Shown here: piece after piece, positions 1 to 10,316 of the stretch
Layout of the letters: every line of letters begins with the position of its first letter
Numbering within the stretch: the first letter of the stretch is position 1
From: Chloranthus sessilifolius
Lineage: Eukaryota > Streptophyta > Magnoliopsida > Chloranthales > Chloranthaceae
Direction: 5' to 3'
Length of the DNA stretch: 64,000 nucleotides
Assembly (NCBI GenBank): GCA_021018995.1
Contig: CM037585.1
Location: 126,818,831-126,882,830, forward strand
Made by a program: the position numbers and the translations under genes
Notes under the pieces: generated by a model
The model's database searches: none
Told to the model about the DNA's origin: nothing
Seen by the model: the letters and a program-made list of their open reading frames with translations, nothing else

Positions 1-82
1 ACAGAGGCGGTGGAGTCTGCTGGAGTGGCTGTGCGGTGGTGGAGCTGTCTTTGGTGAGTGGTCGGGCGTGGCAGCGTCTCGG

Positions 83-1525
83 TCATGAGGCGGATGTAGT
101 GGTAGAGGGAACCGCGTCTGCAGTGGTGGGAGGGCAGACGCGTCCTCTGTGGAAGGCCGCGCGTCCAGCGGGCCACTCCCCCTCCTCGGCGAGGTAGCGG
201 TGGGAGTCCGGGTAGATGTAGCGGAGGGTGTGGAACATCAAGAAGTCCATCCTCCGGTTCATCCGCTCGTTGTTGGCCTCCATGCGAGCCAACACGTCCT
301 CGATGGTAGGACCGGATGGAGCGGCGCGCCGGCGGTAGGATGAGGTGGGTGTCGAAAGCGCGGAGTGGGCAGGTGGTGTCGGTGAGGCTGTGGTGTGGGA
401 GGGAACCCTCTCCACAGATGGCTCTGCGAGAATAGGGTGTGCCCCACCCACGGGTGGGTCATGCTGAGGTGGTGGGGGTGGTGGCGGTGCTACTGCTGCT
501 GCTGCTGCTGGGGCGGGAGCGGGACCCGGAGCTGGTAGGGTTCGCTTGAGAAGGTTGTAGCTACGGGTCCATGAAGACTTCGTAAACGTCTTCACACGAT
601 CCGTAGCCCTCACCTCGTGAGGTGAGATGGTGTAGGAGGGCTCGTCGGAGTAGCACTCCAACATGCTCGATATAAGGCGAGCATAGGGCATCTTTTCTTT
701 GGGCCTCATGTTGCCCTTCATTAACTTCCCCTTGATGTACTTCATCCCCTCTAGGATGACCATTGTGGCGTTGAACCACCGGCCACAGAAGGCCGCATAA
801 AGTGCATGTTGCACTTTGTCCACGCGCTCGGTGTTGTGGCGCATCGGGTAGAGGTTGCACTTGATTATGGAATCAAGCATCCACATGTAGGGTGGAAGGT
901 CAACTCTCTTAATGGAGGATCCTGACCCCTTCTTCCCATTGGTCATACGGGTCATGACCTCCTCGAAACGGGGTTCCTCCTCAAAGGGTGGGAAAAGAGT
1001 GGTCTCCGGGGTGAAATCGAGGTAACACTCGAGTACCTCATGGATGTGGCGACGAGTGATCGTATAGAGACGACCCTCAATCTTGGTTATAATACAATCG
1101 TCAGTAGGGCCATCGGTTAGCCCTTGGTAAAAGAGTCTAACCAATCTAGGGTAGTAAGAACCCCGGATTGGTTTGAGAAGGTTGCCGAGTCCGGCGTTGG
1201 TGAGGTAATTTCGAGCCCATTGGGTCTCGCCCGGTAAATCGGGATTGGTGAAAAGGGTAGGGTCTATGATATATTCGACCTCAAAGGTCTTTGCCGTCCA
1301 CCATTCATTTGGTTGTTCAACATTGGTGGGTGGTGGTGGCATGGGGGTGGGCTCGCGGGAAGACTCGCGCGTAGACTCGCTCGTCGAACCGGAGGTGGTC
1401 TCCGATGCCGACGGTGATGGAGTCCTCACCGGCGATGGGGTAGGTGGTGGTGGCGCGGCGTTCTTACGCCGAACCGAGAGTTTAGAAGTCGCCTTCTTTG
1501 AAGATAAACGGGTTTTAGGCGGCAT
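83..1525 (-). CDS. Plant transposon-associated protein (PF20167-like), 480 aa
   Basis: The reading frame is uninterrupted from ATG to stop. Residues 1-66 are rich in Pro, Ser and Thr. A globular region at about 70-330 includes the stretch ARNYLTNAGLGNLLKPIRGS. A poly-Ala/Pro segment at about 333-352 is encoded partly by a GCA/GCT-type triplet run near 489-511. The C-terminal part at about 405-445 is probably coiled (EDVLARMEANNERMNRRMDF). This order matches the 'putative plant transposon protein' family, which is scattered through plant genomes next to LTR elements and has no established biochemical function. It is the only long undamaged frame in the window, which suggests recent insertion or selection. 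The TATA box about 235 bp upstream supports this start. The family call is from recognition, not a search. Confidence 0.75.
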   Translation of the reverse strand: MPPKTRLSSKKATSKLSVRRKNAAPPPPTPSPVRTPSPSASETTSGSTSESTRESSREPTPMPPPPTNVEQPNEWWTAKTFEVEYIIDPTLFTNPDLPGETQWARNYLTNAGLGNLLKPIRGSYYPRLVRLFYQGLTDGPTDDCIITKIEGRLYTITRRHIHEVLECYLDFTPETTLFPPFEEEPRFEEVMTRMTNGKKGSGSSIKRVDLPPYMWMLDSIIKCNLYPMRHNTERVDKVQHALYAAFCGRWFNATMVILEGMKYIKGKLMKGNMRPKEKMPYARLISSMLECYSDEPSYTISPHEVRATDRVKTFTKSSWTRSYNLLKRTLPAPGPAPAPAAAAAVAPPPPPPPQHDPPVGGAHPILAEPSVERVPSHTTASPTPPAHSALSTPTSSYRRRAAPSGPTIEDVLARMEANNERMNRRMDFLMFHTLRYIYPDSHRYLAEEGEWPAGRAAFHRGRVCPPTTADAVPSTTTSAS

Positions 1526-1768
1526 TTTGACGAAATTTCTGGTAAAAACTAGGGTTTTCGACTTGAAATTGAAGAATATACTCGAGCCTAGGGTTTACCT
1601 TAGGCTTCGAAGGCGAATGCGAGCAATTTCAGATGTGAATCGGCGGAAAATCCAAACCCTAGAGTACTCGGTTGGTTGGAGAAGAAGAAGAAGATGAAAC
1701 GCCCAACAACCCCAAGCAAGAAAATTTTCGAATGGGGAATAAAATCCCCAATCTTATATATATAGCCC
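1526..1768 (-). promoter_or_regulatory. Promoter and 5' leader of the PF20167-like gene
   Basis: On the minus strand a TATATATA core at 1755-1764 lies about 235 nt before the ATG at 1525. The leader contains a CTTCTTCTTCTTC pyrimidine stretch (1681-1695) and CTAGGGTTT (telo-box-like) motifs, both common in plant 5' leaders. The transcription start is inferred, not shown. Confidence 0.45.
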
Positions 1769-1770
1769 AC

Positions 1771-2375
1771 GGCTCGATTAATCGAAATTCAGAATCGTTT
1801 AATCGAGATTCAAAACTAGGTTAAGCCGCGTAAAATCGATTAATCGATTTCCCAAATCGATTAATCGAAAGTCATATTCGATTAATCGAAATCATTTCGA
1901 TTAATCGAAATCATTTCGATTAATCGAAATCGTATCTAATTAAAATTTTAAATTTTTAAGCTCACTGGCGCGAGCTAGTCGATTAATCGAAATCCATTTC
2001 GATTAATCAAAATTCCAAAATCGATTAATCGAATTTAATTTTGATTAATCGAAATCGTGCTGTAACTTCTAAATTTCCAGAATTCCTTAAGTTATTTGAT
2101 TAATCGAATTCCCAGTTTGTTCGATTAATTGAACCTGCAGTTCGATTAATCGAATTCCCAATTCGATTAATCGAATTCTCAAAATTGATCAATCGATCCC
2201 AAATCGATTAATCGAAATTTTAATTCGATCAATCGAAACTGCATCCTATGTATATTCTAACTCTCATTCTCATTTCCAGTCACTGGCACATGCCAGTCGA
2301 CTAATCGAACAAAATCGATTAATCGAAATTCCAAATCGATCAATCGATTTGAAATTCGATTAATCGGTTTTGCCC
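1771..2375. repeat. Array of TCGATTAATCGA-type palindromes upstream of the PF20167-like gene
   Basis: About 600 bp hold roughly two dozen copies of the 12-14 bp palindrome TTCGATTAATCGAA and close variants, separated by short irregular spacers. GGCGCGAGCTAGTCG and CACATGCCAGTCG interrupt the series. The same word recurs at 9045-9720, 62330-62500 and 63265-63595 inside LTRs of other elements, so this stretch is probably part of an LTR or an LTR-derived promoter. Confidence 0.85.
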
Positions 2376-2580
2376 AATTTCTCCAGATTTTTCAAGTTCT
2401 TTGGTTCTTTGATTTCTTTTGGTAATTTATGACATCAAGTGGTTCATAGTTCCATAGAGTTGCATACACTGGATCATGTACATGTATATCTGTCCCTTCA
2501 ATCAGATTGGATCAAAATTTCCATTGAATTACAAGTATAGTGGAGATTCCACAGACACGTTTGTGGTTTACATTGAATTT
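2376..2580. other. Unassigned junction between element A and the PF20167-like unit
   Basis: About 200 bp without coding sense. It follows the end of element A's chromodomain on the minus strand, where a polypurine tract and 3' LTR would be expected. I see neither, so A appears to be truncated or interrupted here. Confidence 0.4.
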
Positions 2581-3720
2581 TCACGTCGTCGGAAACAAGG
2601 CTGGATATTGTTCTTTCACATCGGCCTCTCGTTCCCAAGTAGCCTCTTCTTTTGGATGATTGTTCCACCGAACAAGCACTAAGGGAATCACTTTAGTGCG
2701 CAGTACTTATTCCTTTCGATCCAAGATTTCCACTGGTTCCTCTATCATGCTCATGTCCTCACACATATCTATAGGTTGCTTTCCTAATACATGAGACGGA
2801 TCATTCACGTACTTCCTGAGCATCGATATGTGGAAAACATTATGTACTCGATCAAACAACGGTGGTAAACCAATGCGATATGCAACTTCACCTACGCGTC
2901 CCAAAATTTCAAATGGTCCAACATTACGTGGACTTAATTTCCCTCTCTTGCCAAATCTCATTACACCTTTCATAGGTGACACCTTCACAAACACATTCTC
3001 GCCCACTTTATAGTCAACACTAGTCCGCTTCATATCGGCATAACGTAACTTTTACATCTACTACACCTTTCTCGATAATTAGGACAACGGTGGCGTTGTC
3101 TTCAAGTAGTTTAGGTCCTAATACAAATTTCTCTCTGTTTCCTCCCAATTGAGAGGTGACTTGCATCATCGTCCATCTGAGCTTCATACGGTGCCATGCC
3201 AATGCTTTCGTTTAGGCTGTTGTTGTATCTGAACTTCGAGCATCGGTAGATACTCATCCGATATCCTTGCATATCAAGCATGCATGCTGAGCATGTCTTC
3301 TATTACTTAGTTCACTCGCTCTGTCGCCCATCGGTTTGAGGATGGAAAAGTTGAACTAAAGTCTAAGTGTTCCCATTCCTTCTTGAAATTTCTTCCAAAA
3401 CTTGGGCGTATATAGTGGATCACGATCTGAAACTATGCTGCTTGGAATCCCATGTAATCTTACAATCTCCTTCATGTATAAATCGCGATCTTCTGCATGT
3501 CGTAGTATTATCGGCAAAAGTCTGTTGATTTGGTCAATCGGTCTCTGACGACCCAAATGGCATTGTGTCTCTTAGCGATGCAGGGTAATCCAACAATGAA
3601 ATCCATTGAGATCGATTCCCACTTCCATTACGGGATCGGTAAAGGTTGCAATAGTCGGCCGGGATGTCTATGATCAACCTTCACTTGTTGACAAGTCAAA
3701 CACCGTGACACGTGCTCGAC
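2581..3720 (-). pseudogene. Element A integrase core and chromodomain tail (broken)
   Basis: The integrase core is degraded over 3720-3030 in several frames. IVRLHGIPSSIVSDRDPLY marks the second catalytic Asp region, followed by a frame change. The C-terminal part is well preserved (3033-2707: VGPFEILGRVGEVAYRIGLP, then VHNVFHISMLRKY). A TAA at 2707-2709 stops this frame. The same frame stays open beyond it to 2581 and encodes IPLVLVRWNNHP and EEATWEREADV, a chromodomain-like end. In chromoviruses this tail directs integration into heterochromatin. Replacement of a sense codon by TAA is the simplest reading of the stop. Confidence 0.8.
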
Positions 3721-4700
3721 CCTCTTGCTTGATCCTCTCCACGGTAGTCCTTTTTCAAATCTTGGTACATTTTGGTGCTACCAGGGTGGATAGCATAATT
3801 TGACTTATGGGCCTCATCAAGAATTGTTCGTCTTAGGTCGACATTGTCCGGAATGCATAGACGGCCCTTAAACAATAAAGAACCATCTTCTTTTAATGAG
3901 AAGTCCGACCTAATGCCTTCACTCACGTCTTGATGAATCTTTATCAATGCCGGATCTTTCATCTGTAGATCGTGGATATGTTCAAATATCACTGGCTTTA
4001 CTGATATGTTAGCCAAAAAGGATCCGGTGTCCTTTGACTCAATGTTCGCATCATAGCATGCCAGGTCTTCCAATAATTTCCATCGGTGCATACCCAAAAT
4101 CAAAGAAGCTAACTGAGCTGAACCTTTCCGACTCAATGCATCGGCTACTACATTCGCCTTGCCAGGATGGTATTGTATGGAGCAATCATAATCCTTGAGG
4201 AATTCCATCCATCTGCGCTGTCTCATATTGAGCTCTTTCTGTGTAAACAGGTATCGGAGGCTCTTATGATCGGTGAAAATTTCAAAAGTCTCACCATACA
4301 AGTAATGTCTCCAAATCTTCAGCGCAAAAATGACTGCTGCCAGTTCCAAGTCATGAGTCGGGTAATTTTTCTCGTGTTCTTTCAGCTGTCTTGATCCGTA
4401 AGCTATCACCTTCTTGTGTTGGTTGAGCACACAACCAAGGCCATTGTATGATGGGTCGCTGTACACGGCGTATCCTCCACTGCCTGAAGGAATCGCTAAT
4501 ACTGGAGCCGAAGTGAGTCTCGTTTTGAGTTCTTGAAAACTCTTCTCGCATGCCTCACTCCACTCAAACCTTGAATCTTTTCGTGTCAGCTTTGTGAGAG
4601 GTTCCAATATCTTTGAAAACCCCTCAACGAAACGTCGATAATAGCACGCTAAGCCCGTGAAAACTTGGGACATCGGTCCTTTGTCTTTGGCTGCTCCCAT
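3696..4700 (-). pseudogene. Element A RNase H and integrase zinc-binding region
   Basis: A 334-codon frame encodes the connection segment ([15 protein letters not shown]) and a Ty3-type RNase H. The expected acidic positions are visible in [37 protein letters not shown] and [12 protein letters not shown]. The first motif reads SDPS where related elements usually have SDAS. It continues into the start of the integrase HHCC domain ([14 protein letters not shown]) and is then thrown out of frame before the two Cys. RNase H degrades the RNA strand of the RNA-DNA hybrid. It is separated from the RT by a frameshift near 4700. Confidence 0.85.
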
Positions 4701-4712
4701 TTAACTCTGCTT

Positions 4713-5678
4713 CTATCTTTCTTTGGATCTCTGTGACACCATGCTTTGAGACAACGTGTCCCAAAAGCTTACCTCTTCCAACCAAAATTCACACTTGCTG
4801 AGTTTGGCGTACAATTGGTGTTCACGTAGCGTCTGTAGAGCAATCCTCAAATGTTCTTCGTGTTCCGTCTTGGATTTGGAGTATATCAGTATATCATCAA
4901 CAAACACTACGACGCAGGAGTCCAAGTGTGGTTTAAACACTCGATTCATCAGATCCATAAACGACGCCGGAGCATTCGTTAATCCAAACGGCATCACAAG
5001 GAATTCATAGTGTCCATACCGTGTCCGAAAAGCTGTCTTCTGAATGTCCTCTGCCTTGACTCGCAACTGATGATACCCAGATCTCAGGTCGATCTTAGAA
5101 AAATACCTTGCTCCTTGCAGTTGGTCGAATAGATCGTCTATTCTAGGCAAAGGGTAGCGGTTCTTCACAGTGAGTTTGTTCAATTGTCGATAGTCAATGC
5201 ATAGCCGCATTGACCCATCCTTCTTCTTGACAAATAAGACCGGTGCTCCCCATGGAGATACACTTGGTCTAATAAACCCCTTGTCCATAAGCTCTTGTAG
5301 TTGTTCCTTTAATTCCTTTAACTCAGCGGGAGCCATCCTATAAGGTGCTTTCGAAATAGGCTCTGTTCCTGGTGCTAAGTCAATGGCGAATTCTACTTCT
5401 CTTTCTGGAGGTAATCTAGGCAATTCCTCTGGAAACACGTCAGCGAAGTCTCGCACAACTGCTATCTCAGAAATGACATTCTTTTCTTCCTTGTCCTCCT
5501 TTAAGAAAGCTAAGTATCCACTGCAACCCTTTCTGATAATTTTCTCGGCCCTTACTGCTGAGATCAGTGGCACAGATGACGACCTCACTCCTTGAAACCG
5601 AAATGATCTTCTTGTGTTGGGTCTGAAAATAACTACCTTGTTCTTGCAATCGACGGTTTGCACAATCTTTGCATCCAA
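4713..5678 (-). pseudogene. Element A reverse transcriptase
   Basis: A 321-codon frame carries the RT blocks in order: [96 protein letters not shown] and the catalytic [10 protein letters not shown] (FVDD at about 4893-4904). All three catalytic Asp are present. The frame shifts right after the thumb (EEVSFW...), at a short T run, which separates RT from RNase H. The 5' end overlaps the protease frame by about 45 nt in a different frame, so another frameshift lies between them. Confidence 0.9.
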
Positions 5679-5961
5679 CCAAGGATCACATCAAACCCTT
5701 GCATGTCTAATATCAACTTTGCTTCTAGTTCATGCACCTCTAAGTCTCGAATGCTACTATGATGGATTTGCAAGCTAACTCCGTGTCTACTAACTCTCCG
5801 GTTGAATGAACCGAGAATAGGGCCGAAATCCAACGTCTCTGGAACAATCTTCATCTTCTTAGCGAAACGTGGAGTAACGAATGAGTGGGTAGACCCGGGG
5901 TCTATCAACACTCGAGCGTCATATCCACCGAAGCATCCTTTTTCATATATATTTAGAGTAC
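5633..5961 (-). pseudogene. Element A aspartic protease
   Basis: Starting at the inferred splice acceptor, the frame reads GTLNIYEKG and then ARVLIDPGSTHSFV, the retropepsin active-site region. The first position after Asp is Pro, a variant common in plant chromoviruses. [10 protein letters not shown] follows, equivalent to the second conserved segment. The frame is lost just after ILG, where ILGMDWL is usual. It processes the Gag-Pol polyprotein in intact relatives. Confidence 0.8.
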
Positions 5962-6121
5962 CTATAGTATACATACATACATACACATCAATTTACACTC
6001 TTAATTCACATACAGCTTTTTTTATTGAGAAAAGAATCTATATAATTTCTAACGCATGCTCCTCTCTATCTAAAATCTTAATGAAATGAAAATTTTCTTT
6101 AATTTTTAAAAAGGGTCTCAC
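5962..6121 (-). other. Inferred 160-nt intron between gag and protease of element A
   Basis: On the minus strand the gag frame ends ATCCAAG|GTGAGA and the protease frame begins TATACTATAG|GTACTC. Removing 160 nt joins the two in phase at a Gly codon. The interior is A/T-rich with a pyrimidine stretch, as in plant introns. Element C has the same arrangement with 161 nt. Splicing is inferred from sequence only. Confidence 0.55.
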
Positions 6122-7505
6122 CTTGGATGACGTCATGCACGTTCCCTGCTTCCTGAGCAGTGACTGCATAGGCTCTCCCCTGGACGATCGGTTTCCTTGC
6201 TTGAATTGGTCGTGGTGCTGCAACTGAAACCGTCTTTCTCTTATCCGTCTCGGGGCAATCCTTGATCAAGTGGCCCACCTTGCCACATCGGAAACAACCC
6301 CTAGTTCCCGATCTACAGTCCATCGTCCTATGAGGCTTGCCACACTTTGCGCAAGTCTCCCGAGGTGCGGAAGAAAGCGATCACGAGAACCACTGTGATA
6401 GTGGCGGATGAACATGGCGGGGCTCTCATAGTAAATAGGTCTCCCGACGCAAGTAATGGAAACCTCTGTTGGTGTTGTTGTTCTTTATTCGCCGGTCTTA
6501 AAACCCCCTTATGGCCTGTGGCCTCTGATTTTGGGCCATGAACCTCGGCTTTTTGTTCACCGGTTCGTAGTGCCCCGATCTTCCTTGTTCATTTCCTCCT
6601 CTCTGCTGCTCCCTCTGTCTATATCTATTTGTATTCTCCTCTTCAACTACCAGTGCTTTACTCATGACCTCTTCATAGGTCCTCAGTTGAAATGGAGCTA
6701 CGCCTCCCCTAACCTCCGGCTTCAAACCTTCTTTGAAACCTCTTGGACTTCATCACTTTCGATGAGCAGCGTAATCCGAGCAAAACGGGCAAATCGTAGA
6801 AACTCTACCATATTCTCTCCTTTGTCATTCTCCTTGTACTAACTGCAAAAAATTGTATCTCAAGTGGTTCCTCACCACTTAGAAAATATTGTTTGTTGAA
6901 CTCCTCAACAAACTCCTCCCAAGTCCAAGGCAACTCTGGGGTCTCCACAGGCGAGTCCGTATCCCGGACTCCCCCCAAGGCCCAGCCTCCCCATCCAACA
7001 TGTAAGCTGCCCATCTTACACTCTCATCTTCCGTGCAAGTTAGCACGCTAAAGACTTTCTCCATCTCCATCAACCAGTTCTCAGCGGCCATTGTGTCTGC
7101 CTGCCCAGAAAATGAAGGAGGTCTCATCCTCCTAAACTCTGTAAATGATGAGGGCACAGGCAACGCAGGTCCTACAGGTGGTGTAGGTGGCTGCTGTTCT
7201 CTTGATGCATGAGCTGCAAAGGATGCGGCTTGTTGTGCCATGGCAGCTGCCATAGTCTCCATAGTGTGCATCATCCTTTGTCGCTCCTCTCTATCTTCTT
7301 GTCTTTCTCTCAATCTTTCTTGTTCTCTTAGATCTTGATCTTGATGATCTCGATCTTCTTCATCCCGTTGTCTACTACTACTGCCCCCTGGGGCCTCAGT
7401 ACCTCCTAAAGGCACTCTATTTGTAGGAGAGATGTAACCATCTCCACTCGTGACTCCTCTCTCCTCCCCTTGGTGGCCTCTTCCTCTAGATGACATTTGG
7501 TGCAT
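6122..7505 (-). pseudogene. Element A gag with two zinc knuckles
   Basis: The N-terminus starts at 7505 (alternative Met at 7496, MSSRGRGHQGEE) and is rich in Arg, Glu and Gln. The capsid region reads FRRMRPPSFSGQADTMAAENWLMEMEK, then after a frameshift near 6990 LPWTWEEFVEEFNKQYF, and after a second shift KSKRFKEGLKPEVRGG. Near the C-terminus are CAKCGKPHRTMDC and CFRCGKVGHLIKDC (a CCHC knuckle, about 6270-6345). Gag packages the element RNA. At least two frameshifts and one stop make it a pseudogene. Confidence 0.85.
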
Positions 7506-7579
7506 TTGAAACTAAAGTTTAGTTAGCGAAGCCCCTATGTTCGGACGAAAGAACCCTTGTCGAATTGCTAAAAGAAAAT

Positions 7580-7592
7580 GGCTCGATACCAA
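7580..7592 (-). other. Primer-binding site of element A (tRNA-iMet type)
   Basis: On the minus strand TTGGTATCGAGCC directly follows the LTR end ...CAGCCA. It is close to the TGGTATCAGAGC used by many plant LTR elements, with one base missing. Confidence 0.7.
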
Positions 7593-7944
7593 TGGCTGAG
7601 CCGGATTTGCACCCCCAAAACCCATGCCATCGACGATCATCTTGACCGTGCCCTTAGCTAAACCACGGAACCTTTGGTATATCAAGCATTGCAATAAAAT
7701 AATAAACAAAATTGCGGAATTTGAATCTATATTAATTAACTCTCCAAAAGACAGTTCTACCCTCATGCCTCTACATGAATGGAGAACCGATCCGAACCAT
7801 CGATGATAGCAATCATCACGGATGGTTCGCCCCAAAAGAATAATCCCATCTATATATATATACATGGTTTAAACAGAATCAAGGCTTGACATACCAAGCC
7901 GTACAAAAATCTCTCCAAAATCCCTCAAAGTAGCTGTGAGTCCT

Positions 7945-8024
7945 CTAGAAGAAGTCCTCTGGAGGTGGCCCGACTCGCCGGGATCAGCGTCTCCTGAAGC
8001 CTCGGCAGCTGCTAGTAGTGGACC
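7945..8024 (-). other. Acidic open tail in LTR A (degenerate copy)
   Basis: After the GCAG|GT junction the minus-strand frame reads GPLLAAAEASGDADPGESG. A one-base shift then gives PPPEDFF-stop. It corresponds to the tails in LTR2 and element C. A translated product is not shown. Confidence 0.35.
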
Positions 8025-9044
8025 TGCGACGTATAGTCTATAGGGTGAGCTACATCCTAGCTCAATAGGGAACAAACACGGTTGAACATATAAATTATAA
8101 CTCACATATATTCCATGATATGCCATGCATGATGTGTCTATGCAATGGTTAATGAAACAGTTAAAAGCATTTCGTTTCTTTGTTGATTACTTAGTATTTT
8201 CATTTACTCATGAATGATCTTTGAAAAGGCCTAAAAGCAAAACTTAAACTTTCAACAAGTAATCCCGAGCAATATAGCATCGAGCCCCGATGAGATACCC
8301 ATCATCGTCATCTATATAGGCGTTTTAATGTATTCCACAGGAATACCAATAGTACCAAGCCCTTTCCCACAGGGATTGGTGGCGAGTTCACTTGTCTCAA
8401 TCAACACCCACAGAATTGTGCTTACTATCTAAGGATAAGCCTCCGCTCTCGTGATACGGTTTCATACCGTATCGGTCACGGATATCCTGCCGTGTCAGTC
8501 GTGGATATCCCGCCACGTCGGTGGGGTACCCTATCAAACCTCAAATAACAAAAATATCGGTGCCTTACATATAGTTATTCACCATGTAAATATGCTATCT
8601 TATATCAGTTAGGCCCTATCAAACATGATTCAATCCTTGGATACATCCCTGGGATGTATCCATTTACTTGCACCACACCTGATGCTCTCATCTCTTTACT
8701 TCTTCATCCCCTGGGGATGGCTTATTAGAATTTCTCTTATGGATGTCATACGCACACACACTTTTCACAATTCTTAAGCAATTAAACATTTGAATGGAAA
8801 TCTATATCACTACATATATGCTCTTGTAAAATAAAGTACATGTTCAAGGTGTTCCCTACCTCAAGTCTTCATTTGATCAATGCATCAAGGTCCCACGTGG
8901 CTCCTTGTGCATCAGTTCACACGTACCACCTATGGTACCACATAACAGGTGAAACACATCACAAAGGATGCAATAAAGAAGGTATAAGACCCTCCAAGAA
9001 TTTTAAAGTCAAACCCAAAAGTCAACATAATTTATCTCAGTCGA

Positions 9045-9720
9045 TTAATTGAATTCCAAAATCGATTAATCGAACCCGATTCGATCAATCGATTTCCAAA
9101 ATCGATTAATCGAAGGTCAATATCGATTAATCGAAGTAATTTCGATTAATCGAAATTCTCTGTTTCGCAAGGTCAATCCTCAGTTCGAACAGTCGAGCTT
9201 TCATTCGATTAATCGAATCCAATTTCGATTAATCGAAATTCTCCTTTTCGCAAAGTCGATCCTCAGTTCGAACAGTCGAGCTTTCATTCGATTAATCGAA
9301 TCCAATTTCGATTAATCAAAATTCTCCTTTTCGCAAAGTCGGTCCTCAGTTCGAACAGTCGAGTTTTCATTCGATTAATCGAATCCAATTTCGATTAATC
9401 GAAATTCTTCTTTTCGCAAAGTCGACCTCGGTTGGTGAGTTTCTGAGTTGATTAATCGATCCCAAATCGATTAATCGAAAACTAAAATCGATTAATCGAA
9501 ATCCCATTTCCATTAGTCGATTTTTCCTCAAGTCATTTCCTCCAACCCCTGGGGTCCACTGGAGGTTCTCAGTCGATTAATCGATCCCCAAATCGATTAA
9601 TCGAAATCCAAAGTCGATTAATCGAAATCAAATTCGATTAATCGAAATCGGGGTCCTCTGACCCTTCAACTTCCTGGCCAATTTCGATTAATCGAAACCC
9701 AATTTCGATTAATCGAAATT
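9045..9720. repeat. TCGATTAATCGA palindrome array in LTR A with an 83-bp higher-order repeat
   Basis: Many copies of TCGATTAATCGA and variants. Within it an 83-bp unit beginning CAGTTCGAACAGTCGAG occurs three times, at 9181, 9264 and 9347. The array lies between the LTR leader and the CACAGGT-type acceptor, as in the other LTRs. Confidence 0.9.
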
Positions 9721-10013
9721 GTCAGATTCAGCCCCTTTCGAGCTATTCTTCCCAATCTTCTTCCATACTTTTTCCTCTATTTTTTCTAAGCCATTATCCT
9801 ATGATTTAACCCACATTCAATCACAAATTAACCCCTATAATCTATGCATTTTATTTACAAAAATTTTATCTTGAATAGATCTCAAGTTGATTTCAATCAA
9901 GTGGTTGGAAGGCTAGGGTTTCCAGCTTTGGCTCTAACAGATCCAAATCGCGTTGAATCCGGCTTTTATCTCTTGAATCCCCCCTCCAATTAGTTGTAAT
10001 AACTCCTCTCTTA

Positions 10014-10018
<5 letters not shown>

Positions 10019-10046
<28 letters not shown>
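10019..10046. repeat. (CT/GA)n microsatellite in LTR A
   Basis: Uninterrupted CT dinucleotides. GA-rich tracts lie at an equivalent place in other LTRs here (24541-24565, 56566-56587). Confidence 0.95.
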
Positions 10047-10049
<3 letters not shown>

Positions 10050-10316
10050 TTACTCTCCTTCAACAACCAAAATACACCTCTAGGGTTATTAAACCCTTTT
10101 ATCCCTTTTCTCACTTGTGTGTGTTGAGCACATACACCGCGATAGGTGTATGCGATTTCACATTTACAACACACACCACATAGACATTAAGTTTATCACA
10201 TCTCATCCGTTCATCACACCTCATGCTAACTATTGGACTTCCATTTGGTCAAACCTATGACCGATCGGGCACGGATCCCGAGGTCATAGTTTAGCGTGAT
10301 TTTTCGGGCTATTACA

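Larger units (their letters stand above)
2581..10316 (-). mobile_element. Element A: degenerate Ty3/gypsy chromovirus (Tekay/Del-like), 3' LTR missing
   Basis: Read on the minus strand the order is 5' LTR (10316-7593), tRNA-iMet type primer site (7592-7580), gag (7505-6122), a short intron (6121-5962), then protease, reverse transcriptase, RNase H, integrase and chromodomain-like tail to a stop at 2581. Domain order RT-RH-IN marks Ty3/gypsy. The C-terminal tail with EEATWERE and the 2.7 kb LTR fit the Tekay/Del chromoviruses. Frameshifts and a nonsense codon break the genes. No 3' LTR follows 2581. Confidence 0.85.
7593..10316 (-). repeat. 5' LTR of element A, 2724 bp
   Basis: On the minus strand it runs from TGTAATAGCCCG (10316) to ...CTCAGCCA (7593), with canonical TG...CA ends and the primer site immediately inside. 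It contains a (GA)n tract (10019-10046), the palindrome array (9045-9720), the conserved GACTATACGTCGCAGGT motif (8022-8052) and an open acidic tail (7945-8024). It is alignable by eye with LTR2 (19817-22326) and LTR F (61741 onward), for example CGTGCCCGATCGGTC near the start. Confidence 0.85.

Noticed and set aside
1245-1697. 150-codon plus-strand frame
   Set aside because: It overlaps the intact minus-strand PF20167-like gene and its leader and has the composition of an antisense shadow.
9045-9720. Regularly repeated short palindromes resembling a CRISPR array
   Set aside because: Spacers are irregular and partly repeated, the setting is a plant LTR, and there are no cas genes.
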